Part shown: piece by piece, positions 48,101 to 58,440 of the stretch
Layout: each line of letters begins with the position of its first letter
How positions within the stretch are numbered: the first letter of the stretch is position 1
NCBI GenBank assembly: GCA_903813345.2
Contig: CAIIXF020000002.1
Location: 10,932,150-10,996,149 of the forward strand
DNA: 64,000 nucleotides
Origin: Owenia fusiformis
Lineage: Eukaryota; Annelida; Polychaeta; Sabellida; Oweniidae
Reading direction: 5' to 3'
The notes under the pieces: model-generated
Seen by the model: the letters and a program-made list of their open reading frames with translations, nothing else
What the model was told of the DNA's origin: nothing
Database searches by the model: none
Program-made: the position numbers and the translations under genes

Positions 48101-50503
48101 AAACACACTATTTTAGTTGATTATCTATTTTCTGAGAAAGTAGTCAACCAAGCATCAAAATAGAAAATATACGACTGGGATGGATGAACAATTTTCACTG
48201 GATAACGCTCCAGCACACAAGATCATCTTGATAACCAGTATTAGTGGATGAGTAAGGACTGCCACAACTTGAGCATTCTCTATATTCCCCCAATTTTGCC
48301 CAAAGTGACCTTTACTCACATAATGAACTTAAATGGAAGCCAAGTGAAATCAGCTTTCAAACTTCAGATGAATTAACGTTTAAAGGTCTGAATTGTTTTA
48401 TTCCAAATTTTTCACTTTCAGTGCATCAATTTTGTGGATTACATGTTCTAAAATGGTAAAAGTGCATTGTTTTGATAACAAAGTAGAGATTGAAATCTTT
48501 AAAATGATATCTTTTTCTTGAAAAAACACAACTGGGAAGATATTTTTCTACTTTTGGGAAAACAGCTATGGTCTTAAATTCTCCGGTTGATATATCAGCC
48601 AGCAGTCCTGTAAGAAAAAATAGTATGGGCTCATTCCAAAAAATAAGTTATCAAATGGATTTCGAGATCAGTTTACATAGTGTGTACTACCAAGGACTTT
48701 AATTCTCCAGGTCCATCGTACTATGATGAAAATACATTGCTAATTGTGGCATTTATGCAGGGTAATATGTATGCAATCACTGACCAATTAAATGTCCATG
48801 ATTTCAATAAATTAAAGTGTTAAAAACTAACATTAATATTGCCTTTATAAATTTTCAATTCTATTTTCTGCTCAAACAAATACTTTGCCCCGGTTGACGT
48901 CACATCAGGTTACTATAGTTACCATAAAATCAACCAATCAAACAAAAGAATCTTTATATTTAAGATATACACTCAGTAATGTTTGGGAAAGATCTGTACC
49001 AAGTTTCACGAAGATTGCTCCAGTAGTATTGAAATAGCAACATCTTTGACGTTACTTCTGGATCACCCTGTAAAATGTGAACTATACAGCTGGCCACATG
49101 AAAAATGACATAAGTTGCTCAATAGCCTGTTAATCTCATTAAATGTATATCCTGGTCAATCATATAAGTATGACCAGTGATTGTTGAACATGGAATACAA
49201 GAATAGTTAATAATTTTATGAATATCTCAGGTTTTGATCTAACTGAGGCCACTTGACAAAAGCCACTAACATTGTTGTATATTTTTGATAGGCAGTTTTA
49301 ATGAATACTGTCTACAATAATATAGGATGATTGCAAGGGTTACACAACAAGGTCACTTGATGACATTGGTTTTAAAAGAGGCATTTGTGTTCCTGTATTT
49401 TGTTTCCATTATAAATTATAGTGGCAACCTAGATCTCTCATACAAAAAATAACCTTCAGTATGTATCCATTTCAGTAAATCCTCTTCCAAGCTTAAAAGA
49501 TCTTCAAAGTAAGGCAGGGGGATGTTTTGAAAGAGCTATAGTGAAAATATCATCTGACCCCATGGCTAAAGCCTATCCTAGTGGATCAAGAGCTGATGTA
49601 GCTGTTACCATTGCAACTAAGCTTAAAGAATTACCATTTGGTGAATTTCCAAGCGTACTTATGAGCTTCCTTTACCCAACGCTCGATTCTTCAAAATCAG
49701 CTCAACTTAAGGCAAATAAGTCTTTTAACATGCTGCAGAGCTTACATCAGTGTAAAATTTCTAAAGAAGTTACCAAACTCTTTAGTGATTTTTATTCCAA
49801 CATAGGAATTGAGTATAAGGATTCATTTTTAAGCATCAAAATTATTGATGAAATGTTCAAAGAAATATGTTTCCAAGTCAATTCTTCTATCAATCTGCCA
49901 TCAACACTTCCCAGTCCCACAGACCTATCACTATCACAAGATGAAGAGAGCACACTATCCTACATTTCTGGCTTCATCCCACACTCATTAATCAAACAGT
50001 TATCAAAATCTAAAGGACGCAATTCTGAAATACTAGTAAAATGCCTGAATTCGTGGAAGGTTAAGGATGAGGATGATCTAAACCCTTCAGCTGAACATTT
50101 TGAAACTTATAGAAATAGTTGGACTGCACAGATTAACCGAGGAGGACTCTTTATTGTCAACTCCTCTGTATACTCCTTCTTCAGACAAATAGAACTTATA
50201 GTAAGAAAATCACTGAATGTCTCCAACGTTGTCCGTTTGAATAGTTCAAACATAGACCAACATATCTTAGAGGAACTTTCAGTTGATGAAAATGTACAAC
50301 AGGCATGGGGTGAAATAACAGAACATATTTTTGATGACAGTTTGAATACGTTGTTGATGAAGAAGGTCTTGTCTAAGTTTGTTACTCTTAGAGCAAAGTC
50401 ATTTGTAAAATTTTGGAAGAACAAGTTAGAAGACATTGACCGACAGGGCACACATAGTTTGAGAGCTGTACTCAGTGCAAGTAGAAAGTCAAAGAAAATG
50501 TAA
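45116..50503 (+). CDS. Uncharacterised two-exon protein of the P-like element
   Basis: Exon 1 is 45116-45287 (ATG in a plausible context, ends ATAG|GTAGAT). Exon 2 is 49476-50503 (acceptor TCCATTTCAG|TA). The phases agree (1 then 2), giving about 399 residues with no internal stop. The N-terminus is acidic (EDLDCVLDILELDLDEADEV) and then lysine-rich. The C-terminal part has DEESTLSYISGFIPHSLIKQ, NRGGLFIVNSSVYSFFRQIE and FVTLRAKSFVKFWKNKLED. The L-S-Y-I-x-G-F ... RGGL pattern resembles the region after the catalytic core in several THAP9-like and other invertebrate transposases, so it may be a detached C-terminal module or an accessory factor. Function is unknown. The start lies 215 bp from the element end, so the promoter is terminal. 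Extra small exons in the 4.2-kb intron cannot be excluded. Confidence 0.7.
45388..46122. mobile_element. MITE-like element with CAGGGT ends, TA-flanked
   Basis: The body 45390-46120 (731 bp) has inverted ends CAGGGTGACCAGAAATAAAT / complement of CAGGGTTACCAGAAAGAAAT, continuing to a conserved CTCCAGTTTTTAGGCACTAC about 55 bp in. TA is on both sides. It has no coding capacity. Ends and target fit Tc1/mariner-type non-autonomous elements. It lies in the intron of the plus-strand gene. Confidence 0.75.
46350..46443 (+). repeat. Direct repeat shared with 49258-49353
   Basis: AACATTGTTGTATATTTTTG and GATTGCAAGGGTTA-ACAACAAG occur in both segments, about 2.9 kb apart within the intron, with roughly one difference in eight to ten bases. 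Confidence 0.7.
46921..47066 (+). repeat. ~31-bp tandem repeat
   Basis: GAGAGAGTCAGCTTGAACTC with AAGTTAATT repeats about three times, flanked by two copies of GAACATTGTGAGAGTCAGCT. Confidence 0.8.
47798..49072. mobile_element. 1.27-kb MITE-like element with CAGGGTGATCC ends and TGACGTCA sites
   Basis: The body is 47800-49070 with inverted ends CAGGGTGATCCAGAAGT / complement, TA on both sides, and diverged inverted homology for about 190 bp. Each arm holds a near-palindromic GGTTACTATAGTAACC (exact on the left) and a TGACGTCA octamer (47963-47970 and 48895-48902). No transposase ORF. It fits a non-autonomous Tc1/mariner-type element in the intron of the plus-strand gene. Confidence 0.8.
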
Positions 50504-51039
50504 ATTTCAAGTGAGAATCAAATAAAGCAAGCGAGTTTCTGATGTGCCTATGTGGTCCAAAAATTATCATGACATATATCAGTATATTGAACCATGTTCA
50601 ATGGGTAGAGTAGACCCACTTGTGACTTGTAACTCACTTCTTGACTGCTTGTAAATAGTTCCATAATAATTTTAATTAGAAAGGACCAGGTATAGTATGG
50701 CAAGTGATTTTGGCCAATCATAGCTTTCACCATGAGTACTTTCTGGCCATAAATACAATGTTTTTCATTAAAAATGTGTTTTTAAGTCCAGTGAATGATC
50801 AATCCAATTTTCTGAACTTCTTGAGTGTTTCTATCAAATCCTTTTTTCAATTTTGGGTATTGCTTAAGAGCAATCAATGCTACAATGACATTTTCAATGG
50901 ATGTTTTTGGAAGATTTTGAAAACTTTTAAAAAGGGAATGGTTATTGAGAAATACTTTAGAGTTAAATCACATATCCCAATGTTACTTTCTCATAGGGAA
51001 AACTCATGCTCTCCGTTGATTTTAGCATAATTTTGATAT
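50504..51039. other. 3' region of the plus-strand gene
   Basis: No coding family is present. An AATAAA occurs at about 50520, just after the stop at 50503, and could be the polyadenylation signal. Confidence 0.4.
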
Positions 51040-51500
51040 GTCATATATTGGACCATTTTCTTAGTTCACATTTCACATTTCACTTGACCTTCTTGCCTGT
51101 CTGGTTTTCAGGCATAGGCTTGGTCGGTGTCTGTGAGCTGAGAAACTGTTTTGAAAATTGATACCTTATGGTGAAAGATATGACTGTTTAAAATCACTAA
51201 CCATACTGTACATGGTCCTTTGACTTAAGGAGGAAAGACTTTATGTTGTATTCATTTACAATTTTAAAACAGGAACTCATTCTTTATATCATGTATATAT
51301 AAGTAAAAATTGAGTTAAATCTGTTTCAAGGCAATCCCATTTGAGATTCACCACGAAATGCCATATGCCTATGCCTGGAAACCAGACGGGCAAGAAGGTC
51401 AAGTGAAGTGTGAACTAAGAAAATGGTCCAAACAACAGTTTTGTGGAGAATAGACCAAGCCTATGCCTGGAAACCAGACGGGCAAGAAGGTCAAATGTGG
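51040..51500. repeat. Inverted repeat between the two convergent genes
   Basis: 51046-51122 (TTGGACCATTTTCTTAGTTC ... ACCTTCTTGCCTGTCTGG) is the reverse complement of about 51366-51440 with few differences; the loop is about 240 bp. A further partial copy (GGAAACCAGACGGGCAAGAA) at 51470 ends at the stop codon of the minus-strand gene. Confidence 0.8.
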
Positions 51501-51501
51501 T

Positions 51502-51788
51502 TTAACGTCTCTTTTTCGGTAGTGGCCTATCATCATTGTCCCAGTTGTGATCAACAACCCGTCTACAGTTTCCCCTCATATTAGGAGCTGCATTAACGTC
51601 AGCAACTTGGAAGACCAGGGCATTGTTGCCAAACTGCTTAACTGTAGGGGCAGTATTGGCTCCCCCTGCCCTACGATGTCGGGAAAAATGTTGTTCCAGT
51701 CGATCCTGGCATAGTACTTTCTCACTTAGTACATACTGAACACCCTCCTCTGCCAAAAGAATCGGAACTAGTTCAACAAATGATCTCA
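51502..51788 (-). other. P-like transposase last exon
   Basis: Acceptor TTTGCAG|TG, then RSFVELVPILLAEEGVQYVL, LCQDRLEQHFSRHRRAGGAN and APNMRGNCRR, ending KKRR and TAA. The CQDPLE-F-x2-QR-x-GG pattern is a hallmark of the C-terminal part of THAP9-like proteins. Confidence 0.85.
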
Positions 51789-52340
51789 CTGCAAATTGAA
51801 AGGAAAAATATTATTTGATTTAGACTTTCTGAAAGTGGTATAATAAGTGATAATACTATCAGTGGAAAAATAATATACACTTGAATTAACTTTATAAAAA
51901 TGAGTGAAGATAGGCATAGGCATCACATTGTCTTACCAAACAAACCAACTAACAACTATATAATCTTGGTATGAGAACAATAGATCATTCCCATAAACCC
52001 TACCAAGATTTGGATCAAAGAAGCAATACGGTATTGCCATTGGCAATATTAATGAATCCATCTGTTGGTACTTTTCAAACCTAGAAAAGTTAAGCAAAAT
52101 CTGCATATACTCAGAAATTGCCATTAACCCGGCAGCTCCACCATTAATACAATTTTTGCAATAAGATTATGTTTTTTCAAAAAATGAGGTCATATTGAAT
52201 TCCTATTGATACCTAAAAGGCATGACATCATCATTGTAGGCATTTTATCGTTACTTATTGTTTGATGTACAAGAAAAGATGGCAGGGTTTATTGGAAATA
52301 CTAGAATATTAATATTTTGATTGGTTGAATTAAACATTAC

Positions 52341-52473
52341 CTGTTATTTTCCAACCTTCTATGGTCTCCCAAGACAAGGTTAGCCTGCTCCTTTCATCTT
52401 TGGTAAGACCCTGGATGTCATTGACTTCCCCCTGCCAGACATCTAGCCAACCCAAAAAGTCGTCTGTCAACCA
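52341..52473 (-). other. P-like transposase exon (WLTDDFLGW)
   Basis: Acceptor TACTTTAG, then WLTDDFLGWLDVWQGEVND and LTKDERSRLTLSWETIEGWK, donor ACAG|GTAATG. It ends in phase 1, matching the next exon. It corresponds to the W-L-x-x-x-F-L ... LS-x-E-T segment of THAP9-like proteins. Confidence 0.85.
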
Positions 52474-52729
52474 CTAAAGTAATATAAATGATATAATTGT
52501 TCACAAGCAAGAAGCAAAAATTAATGGGCAAAACACCAAATTACTTTAAGAAAACATTCTCAGGGAAAATGGTGGTTGAAGTGGATCTAACAGGGAACAA
52601 GCCGAAGGATATATACAAAATAAATTTTTGCACGCAATCTATGGGCAAGGTAGCTTTATGTACTTTTCTGTAGTATTTATAATCTCAATAGAAGCCCATT
52701 CTATATCCAATTCTTTAATCTCAGCTTAC

Positions 52730-52924
52730 CTGTAACCGCCAGTCTGGCTGGCCATCCTTTCTGTATACTGCACAGAAAGGCTTCCTCTTCCACTGAGCCT
52801 CATTCACATGTCTGACATTCAGTGCATCGAAAGCAGAATCAATTTTCCGAATGAATTCGATTGTGGATGTAAATTCCTGATGGCCGGTCCATTCCATGTA
52901 GTGTGCGACACTACTACTCAAAAC
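52730..52924 (-). other. P-like transposase exon (VLSSSVAHYMEWTG)
   Basis: Acceptor AATTCAG, 65 codons in phase 0: VLSSSVAHYMEWTGHQEFTS, FIRKIDSAFDALNVRHVNE, KRKPFCAVYRKD; donor TACAG|GTAAG. It matches the V-L-S-x-S-V-A ... F-D-x-L-N-V ... KRKPF segment of the family. Confidence 0.85.
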
Positions 52925-53157
52925 CTGAATTAAAAAAGTAATTTCCAATTTTACTAAAAATAGAGCATGCCAACTGAGCTGTGTTAAAATTAAACCTACA
53001 TATTTAATCAACCTTGCATCATTATCAATTGATTCAAATGACAGAAGTTCTGTCTGAGCTGAGTGTAATCTGAGATTGAGTGTAATCTGACTATAATTTT
53101 ATAGTTTTATCCTATATAATAATTATAAAAAAATAGTGTGTTTTATATTATATGTAC

Positions 53158-53319
53158 CTGAGCTGCAAGGTTGACTCGCATACGTGTGTGGGGCCTGAGT
53201 GAAACATGGTCTCTGGTCAATTTATGCAGGTGCATGAGACCTGGGACATTGGCATTGGCATTTAGGTCCATTTCATAGCATGTCCTCACATGGCCCCATC
53301 GTATTTCATGACCATGTAG
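53158..53319 (-). other. P-like transposase exon (GTP-binding-side segment)
   Basis: Acceptor ATTTTCAG, 54 codons: LHGHEIRWGHVRTCYEMDLN, LMHLHKLTRDHVSLRPHTRM, RVNLAAQ; donor CTCAG|GTACATA. It equals the G-x-x-I-x-W-x-H ... L-T-x-x-H-V-x-L ... KMRVNLAAQ segment that lies in or next to the GTP-binding insertion of P transposase. Confidence 0.83.
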
Positions 53320-53334
53320 CTGAAAATGATTCAC

Positions 53335-54010
53335 ACATGACTTGATACAGAATAATACAAGATTTCATTCATTGACATTATAAACCCATCAATATACTAG
53401 ATAAATTATATTGTCATTGTTGACACCATAATCATAATTCAAAGATAAATAAAACACAGTCCTATTGTTTTACTCCCTTGTTCTACTAAAAATGCACAAA
53501 TAACTAGGCAACCCTAGGCTAGGTGTGTCTGATTCCAGCCACTCCAAACACAGAATTTCACAATACAGCAGTGCATGAAATAATCAATAACACACTCAAG
53601 GTCACTAGTTAAACAATTGTCATGAAGATGAATTGACTTTTCAGATTGCAATTGATGACTTGCCAAATTGACCCTTGCAGAAAATGTCATTGAAACTGTG
53701 TTATTTTACTGATTTCGTACCTTTTAGACGATTTTGTAGAAAATATTTTGCAATGTGTGAAAAGAATTTAAGCCCAACACTCAATGCATTATGTAATGAC
53801 AATTCCTTCAGGCTTTGTTTCCTACAATTAACACTTGATAGAGAGCATCTCGTGCAAATTTTGGAAAACAATACCTCCAAGAAGTGGTCATTTCACATTG
53901 CACTGAGTCCAGAGCTTAATGACAAATGACATACAGTAGAACCCATGTACAGTGAACAATTCTGTGAAGTCATAATTGTAAGTAGGTGTTCACTACAGAG
54001 GGCATTTTAT
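53335..54010. other. Unassigned gap inside the P-like gene
   Basis: The segment that should encode the third acidic residue (F-x-x-D-x-PH-x-x-K-T) is not found in any minus-strand frame here. The sequence looks non-coding, so an exon has been lost or replaced. Confidence 0.45.
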
Positions 54011-55211
54011 TTAAAAATCTGGATGGAGGTGAATTCTAAAGAATTTTCTATTGGGGGAAGCTCCATCACACACAGCTGCTCTTACTTTTAGGTCGATGCC
54101 TTCTAGCAAGGAAACAGCTCCCCACACAACAGGAAACAGTTGGGCTGCTGTGAATCCTATTGTAGGGTAGTAGCAGAGGGGGAAATGTTTATTAATAAAC
54201 AAAAACTGAACCATAAGCACAAGAATGTGTGTTGCCAGCTCAGGGACATCTGGAGTGTCAGCATCCAGGGAGTTGTTGAATTGCTCAATCTCACTATTGA
54301 GGTCGCCATGTTGGACAAAGCCCACAATTCTTCCCTGGGATTTTGAGTATACTAAATCATTTTTGATTTTTATCTCATCAAAAAGAAGTGTTACATTTCT
54401 CTGGTAAGGTTTCAACTGGTCCAGTTGAATAAGGTCAATAAATCTGGATAATGATCCTATGTTCAATCCAGATTCCCCAGATGTGTAGTGGGTATAGTCG
54501 TATATGGTCTGGTGGGAGGGCAAGTTAAGAAATGAGGAACCTTTAATAAAGTCATATGCAGCCGTAGAAATGTTCTTTAGCTGCATGCACCACTTTATTA
54601 CTATAGGGTGCCACCTCATTCTTCTGTTGTCCAGGAGATTACAGTACTTCTGCTGTTCTGACAGCATCAAAGCTAGAGGAGTTATAAGTAACTCTCAGGT
54701 TGTCACGTAGATGAACGCACTGACTACATTTCAACAATCCTTCTGGAACGAGCATATGGCAGACACTTGACCTGACAGTTCTTGTTATTACACTGGATCC
54801 AACTTTAAGTGGATAACCATCCTCAATACAGGCTTTTGAAGATCTCCCATCTCGCTCATCAAGCATCGTTAAGAACTTTTCGTCATACTGCCCAAGACAT
54901 ATGGAAGAGTGAGATATAAGTGAGATTAGAGCTGTAGCATCTGCTTTACAGGTCATTCTCACTGGCACATTAGCTAATGTGCTACATGATGAATTACAGT
55001 GTTTATTGTGGATGTAAAGCGTCCATGTAAAAAGTTTATCAAAAATAAGGGAGATTGTAACTACTGCCTTGCTGTCATGAATAGAGAGTTTTATGAGAGT
55101 AAGGGAAGTGTCAGAGCAGTCACCAGTGATAAAGCCGTGTTTTTCTCCTATGGCTCTGATTTCAAAATAAGTCAGTGGTGGGGAATCTCCAACTGCATCA
55201 TTGCTCACATA
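54011..55211 (-). other. P-like transposase catalytic exons
   Basis: 55211-~54690 (acceptor TACTTCAG) encodes YFEIRAIGEKHGF, VRMTCKADATALISLISHSS, LGQYDEKFLTMLDERDGR and CHMLVPEGLLKCSQCVHLRD. 54670-54011 encodes MRWHPIVIKWCMQLKNISTA, LPSHQTIYDYTHYTSGESG, the first catalytic block VTLLFDEIKIKNDLVYSKSQ (Asp at residue 98) and the second block AAVCDGASPNRKFFRIH. The two frames meet at about 54680, where some 100 residues usual in the family are missing. Confidence 0.85.
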
Positions 55212-56045
55212 CTGAAGTAAAATACAGATGTATTTATATATTATTATTACAACAATGAATATACAAAATGATTTGGATCTGAAACTTTCTTGTATTCTTG
55301 TCAAGAAATGTGCTGTATAAAACTCTTTGAGTGGAATTACTTCCCTCCAAATATATCTACTTGTGTGTCAATGTTCACTTACATTATATTTCAGAAAGAT
55401 TTGATCTAACCAAAAATATTATTTACTTGTTGTATTTACATTTATACATGGACTCACTAATGAAACAGCAGACCTTGCTGGTTATGAACCAGCAACTTCC
55501 CCAGGTTAATGGGGATGTGTTACATTACACCAAAGGAAATTAACTATTCATAATGTGGAACAGCAAAAATGTAAATACAACACCACCCTCCCAAAAGTGA
55601 ACAAAAATTGTAATAGAACATTAACAAACAAGGCATTAACATGCAAATGTCACCACCAATTACAGTAGTTACTTATTGACTTCAAAAAGTACACTTAGGG
55701 TCAACCAGAGAGGTCAAATCTAAGGTCAGAACTCCTTCTATGCCTTCTAGCAAGGAAACAGCTTGCTGTTTCCCCACACAACAGGAAACAGTAAAAAGTT
55801 GATGTCATTCTAAACAGTACTTGTTATTGGAAGATGTAAAAATGGGTTACAAATACAGACATTGAACGCCACTATGCCAGATGCCAAACACCATCCACTT
55901 TTTTGTTGGAGAATAACAGTATGTCACCAATTTTGGTGGTGACATAACAAATCATTATCATCACACAATGCCACCACTGACTTTTCCAAACTCAACGTCT
56001 AACAAAACACCAACAATATACTATTCCCACCATCATCTTACTTAC
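55212..56045. other. Intron of the P-like gene with a dispersed repeat
   Basis: It is mostly non-coding intron. At 55845-55950 a repeat shared with 34431-34686 ends in the hairpin TGTCACCAA-TTTT-GGTGGTGACA. Confidence 0.5.
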
Positions 56046-56176
56046 ATCAGGTCTTAAAGATTCCAAGCTGTTGGACTCTTTTTGTACCCTGTTACCAAAT
56101 TCCATGGCCAAATTTGACAGTGCTGGAGTCTCTTCACAGGTTGAGTTCAAGTGGGGGTCTCTCTGGGGGGGACAGC
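56046..56176 (-). other. P-like transposase exon 3
   Basis: Acceptor TATTCCAG, then CPPQRDPHLNSTCEETPALS, NLAMEFGNRVQKESNSLESL and RPD, donor GAT|GTAAGT. The exon ends in phase 0 and joins the catalytic exon in frame. The function of this linker segment is unknown. Confidence 0.65.
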
Positions 56177-56212
56177 CTGGAATATACATTACTTTGATCT
56201 ATTTACAATAAA

Positions 56213-56627
56213 CTAGAAAACGGCAACTCCGCGGAGTAGCAAATCCCAACGAACAATATATCAATTACCAAATTCCAATAAGTTATAAAACTCATTATTA
56301 CTTTGGTTAGAATTGAAAAATTTAGATTTTAGAATTGCGAATTCCTGCAAGGCAGCCATTTTGAATTTTCTGAGGTACAAATCTGAAAAATAATACCATA
56401 ATTGTGATCTACTCTAAAATTCCTTCAATTTGAGTATAATATAGCCATACTTTGAAGGGATCGAAAAATTATTGCGAAATCCAACATTAGACGGCCATTT
56501 TGAATTTTACGAGGCCCGAATCAGAAAAAGATACAATATTTGCAATCTACTCTAAATTGCCTTTCATTTGAGTATTATATAGCCATACTTTGAAGGGATC
56601 GAAAAATTATTGCGAAATCCAACATTA
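56213..56627. repeat. Dispersed repeat with internal ~125-bp duplication interrupting exon 2
   Basis: It begins CTAGAAAACGGCAACTCC, as at 41311. Two tandem copies of GATCGAAAAATTATTGCGAA ... CCAACATTAG follow with GGCCATTTTGAATTTT-like phrases. It abuts the repeat-coding exon of the P-like gene directly, so it is a later insertion there. Confidence 0.65.
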
Positions 56628-56997
56628 GTCCATCTCTGGCACCTTTTCGGCATTACTGTGTGCTCCAGGTTGCTCCAACTCCATCTCTGGCACCTCTTCG
56701 GCATTACTGTGTGCTCTGGGTTGCTCAAAGTCCATCTCTGGCGCCTTTTCAGCATTTGTGGCATTATTGTGTGGTCCAGGTTGCTCCAAGTCCATCTCTG
56801 GCGCCTTTTCAGCATTTGTGGCATTATTGTGTGCTCCAGGTTGCTCCAACTCCATCTCTGGCACCTCTTCGGCATTACTGTGTGCTCTGGGTTGCTCCAA
56901 GTCCATCTCTGGCGCCTTTTCAGCATTTGTGGCATTATTGTGTGCTCCAGGTTGATCCAACTCCATCTCTAGTGCCTCTTCAATGTTTGTGGCATCA
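56628..56997 (-). other. Exon 2 of the P-like gene: 60-bp coding minisatellite
   Basis: Acceptor AATTTTCAG|TGATGCC. The exon encodes about six units of a 20-residue repeat (NNATNAEKAPEMDLEQPGAH), some shortened to AHSNAEEVPEMELEQPG. It is acidic and probably disordered. It joins exon 1 in phase (AGCAG + T). The mirror open frames on the plus strand are artefacts of the repeat. Confidence 0.72.
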
Positions 56998-57095
56998 CTG
57001 AAAATTTATTCATAGAGAAGGAGGTGACATTTCATTATTATACACCTTTTATAAGATTTTATATTGCTTTTAAGTTTTATAGTGATAAAACATAC

Positions 57096-57199
57096 CTGCT
57101 TTTATCTTCATCTTCAGTCTCGGACTCTTTACTCTTCTGTCCTCTTCTTTTCTTTGGACCAGACAATCGTTGTGATGAACCCTTTTTCTTGAATACCAT
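57096..57199 (-). other. Exon 1 of the P-like gene
   Basis: ATG, basic VFKKKGSSQRLSGPKKRRGQ, then acidic KESETEDEDKS, donor AGCAG|GTATGT. It is likely a nuclear localisation segment. A near-identical copy is at 58340-58440 and two decayed copies lie at about 58725-58815 and 59268-59350. Confidence 0.7.
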
Positions 57200-57742
57200 A
57201 TCTAAAATCGAGAGTGTAAACTAAACATTGGTACAATGAAGCAGGAATTTTGCCATATAATTAAGGAATAAAGAATCATGTATCATTCTATATTGGAAAT
57301 ATAAAAGCATGAATGTATGTACTAACCCATACACATAATGCACAAAGGCGAAGCATGATAATGATACATGATTCTTTATTGCAATTCAAACATGACTCTG
57401 GTCAATGATGAAGAAGAACAATTCACCATTTACATCTACACGATTGTTGTCTTTGAAGAAATTCAATTTTATATGTTTTTTGGACAAGTTTATTATTTAG
57501 AAATACTAAATAGGGGTGTTGGGTTACAATGGATATTTGTTTGAAAACTATTGAGAAGGTTATGTTTGTCAAAATATTTTAGGAATTAAATATAATTAAT
57601 TTGATGCAGAACAATTATGAAACACACTGATGATATGCTGTCACCCCTTTTTAAAGAATAATATTGCTCAGGCTGTGCATTTATCAAAAAATAAATGCAC
57701 AGCAAAATCATTTTCATGCATACATCAATAAATTAACACATT

Positions 57743-58440
57743 GAAATGCTTTAAGCTGATTGGCTGAGACACACTTGGCATGTTTGAATAACTTTTATCC
57801 ATCAAGAAGTTACTGTGTGCTCCGGGTTGCTCCAGGTCCATCTCTGGCGCCTCTTCAGCATTTGTGGCATTACAGTGTGCTCCGGGTTGCTCCAACAACA
57901 TCTCTGGTGCCTCTTCAATGTTTGTGGCATCACTGAAAATTTTAAAACAATCTGTCAACCTTTAAACTTGTAACAGGGATCTCTCCAGCATTTAAGCAAG
58001 TGGATACTGAATCCACTTGAGATTTTAATAATAGGCTTGCACCCACCTTAGAATCCTTTGGCATCCCTTGAAAATTAGATAAATCATGAAATACAGGCAA
58101 ATTCTGACCACCAAAGGAACACATTCTAGATCTGGTCATTTGTTCTACATTGTAAAAATAAAAAGTTTCACCCAATTAAAAAAATATCCTGGGGAGAACA
58201 CTGTGTACTTTCTTGAACAGATGAATAATCAAGATTGCTCTGCATTTATATATAGAGAAGGAGGTGACATTTCATTATCATACACCTTTCACAAGATTTT
58301 ATATTGTTTTTAAGTTTTAAAGTGATAAAACATACCTGCTTTTATCTTCATCTTCAGTCTCGGACTCTTTACTCTTCTGTCCTCTTCTTTTCTTTGGACC
58401 AGACAATCGCTGTGATGAACCCTTTTTCTTGAATACCATA
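57743..58440 (-). pseudogene. Duplicate of exons 1-2 of the P-like gene
   Basis: 58440-~58337 repeats exon 1 (VFKKKGSSQRLSGPKKRRGQ ... donor GGTATG), and 57934-57810 repeats the start of exon 2 (SDATNIEEAPEMLLEQPGAH, then one more unit, before NFLMDKSY). Flanking intron sequence is copied too, so this is a segmental tandem duplication. Either copy could supply a transcript start. Confidence 0.7.

Larger units (their letters stand above)
51502..57199 (-). pseudogene. P/THAP9-type transposase gene of the P-like element
   Basis: Exons read from right to left: 57199-57096 (ATG, basic VFKKKGSSQRLSGPKKRRGQ), 56997-~56628 (20-residue repeats), 56176-46, 55211-~54690, ~54670-54011, 53319-53158, 52924-52730, 52473-52341, 51788-51502. 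Splice sites are canonical and the phases agree at most joints. The protein matches THAP9/P transposases, which use an RNase H-like core with GTP as cofactor in the Drosophila enzyme. No THAP zinc finger is visible at the N-terminus, which is instead basic and repeat-rich. Two defects show: a deletion with frame change at ~54680 and a missing segment between 54011 and 53319 that should carry the third acidic residue. A 400-bp repeat interrupts the second exon. The overall exon order is well preserved. Confidence 0.82.

Noticed and set aside
56610-57001. Plus-strand open frames of 113-120 codons rich in Leu, Cys and His
   Set aside because: They are the antisense of the 60-bp coding minisatellite of the P-like gene, which has a splice acceptor and an in-phase partner exon.
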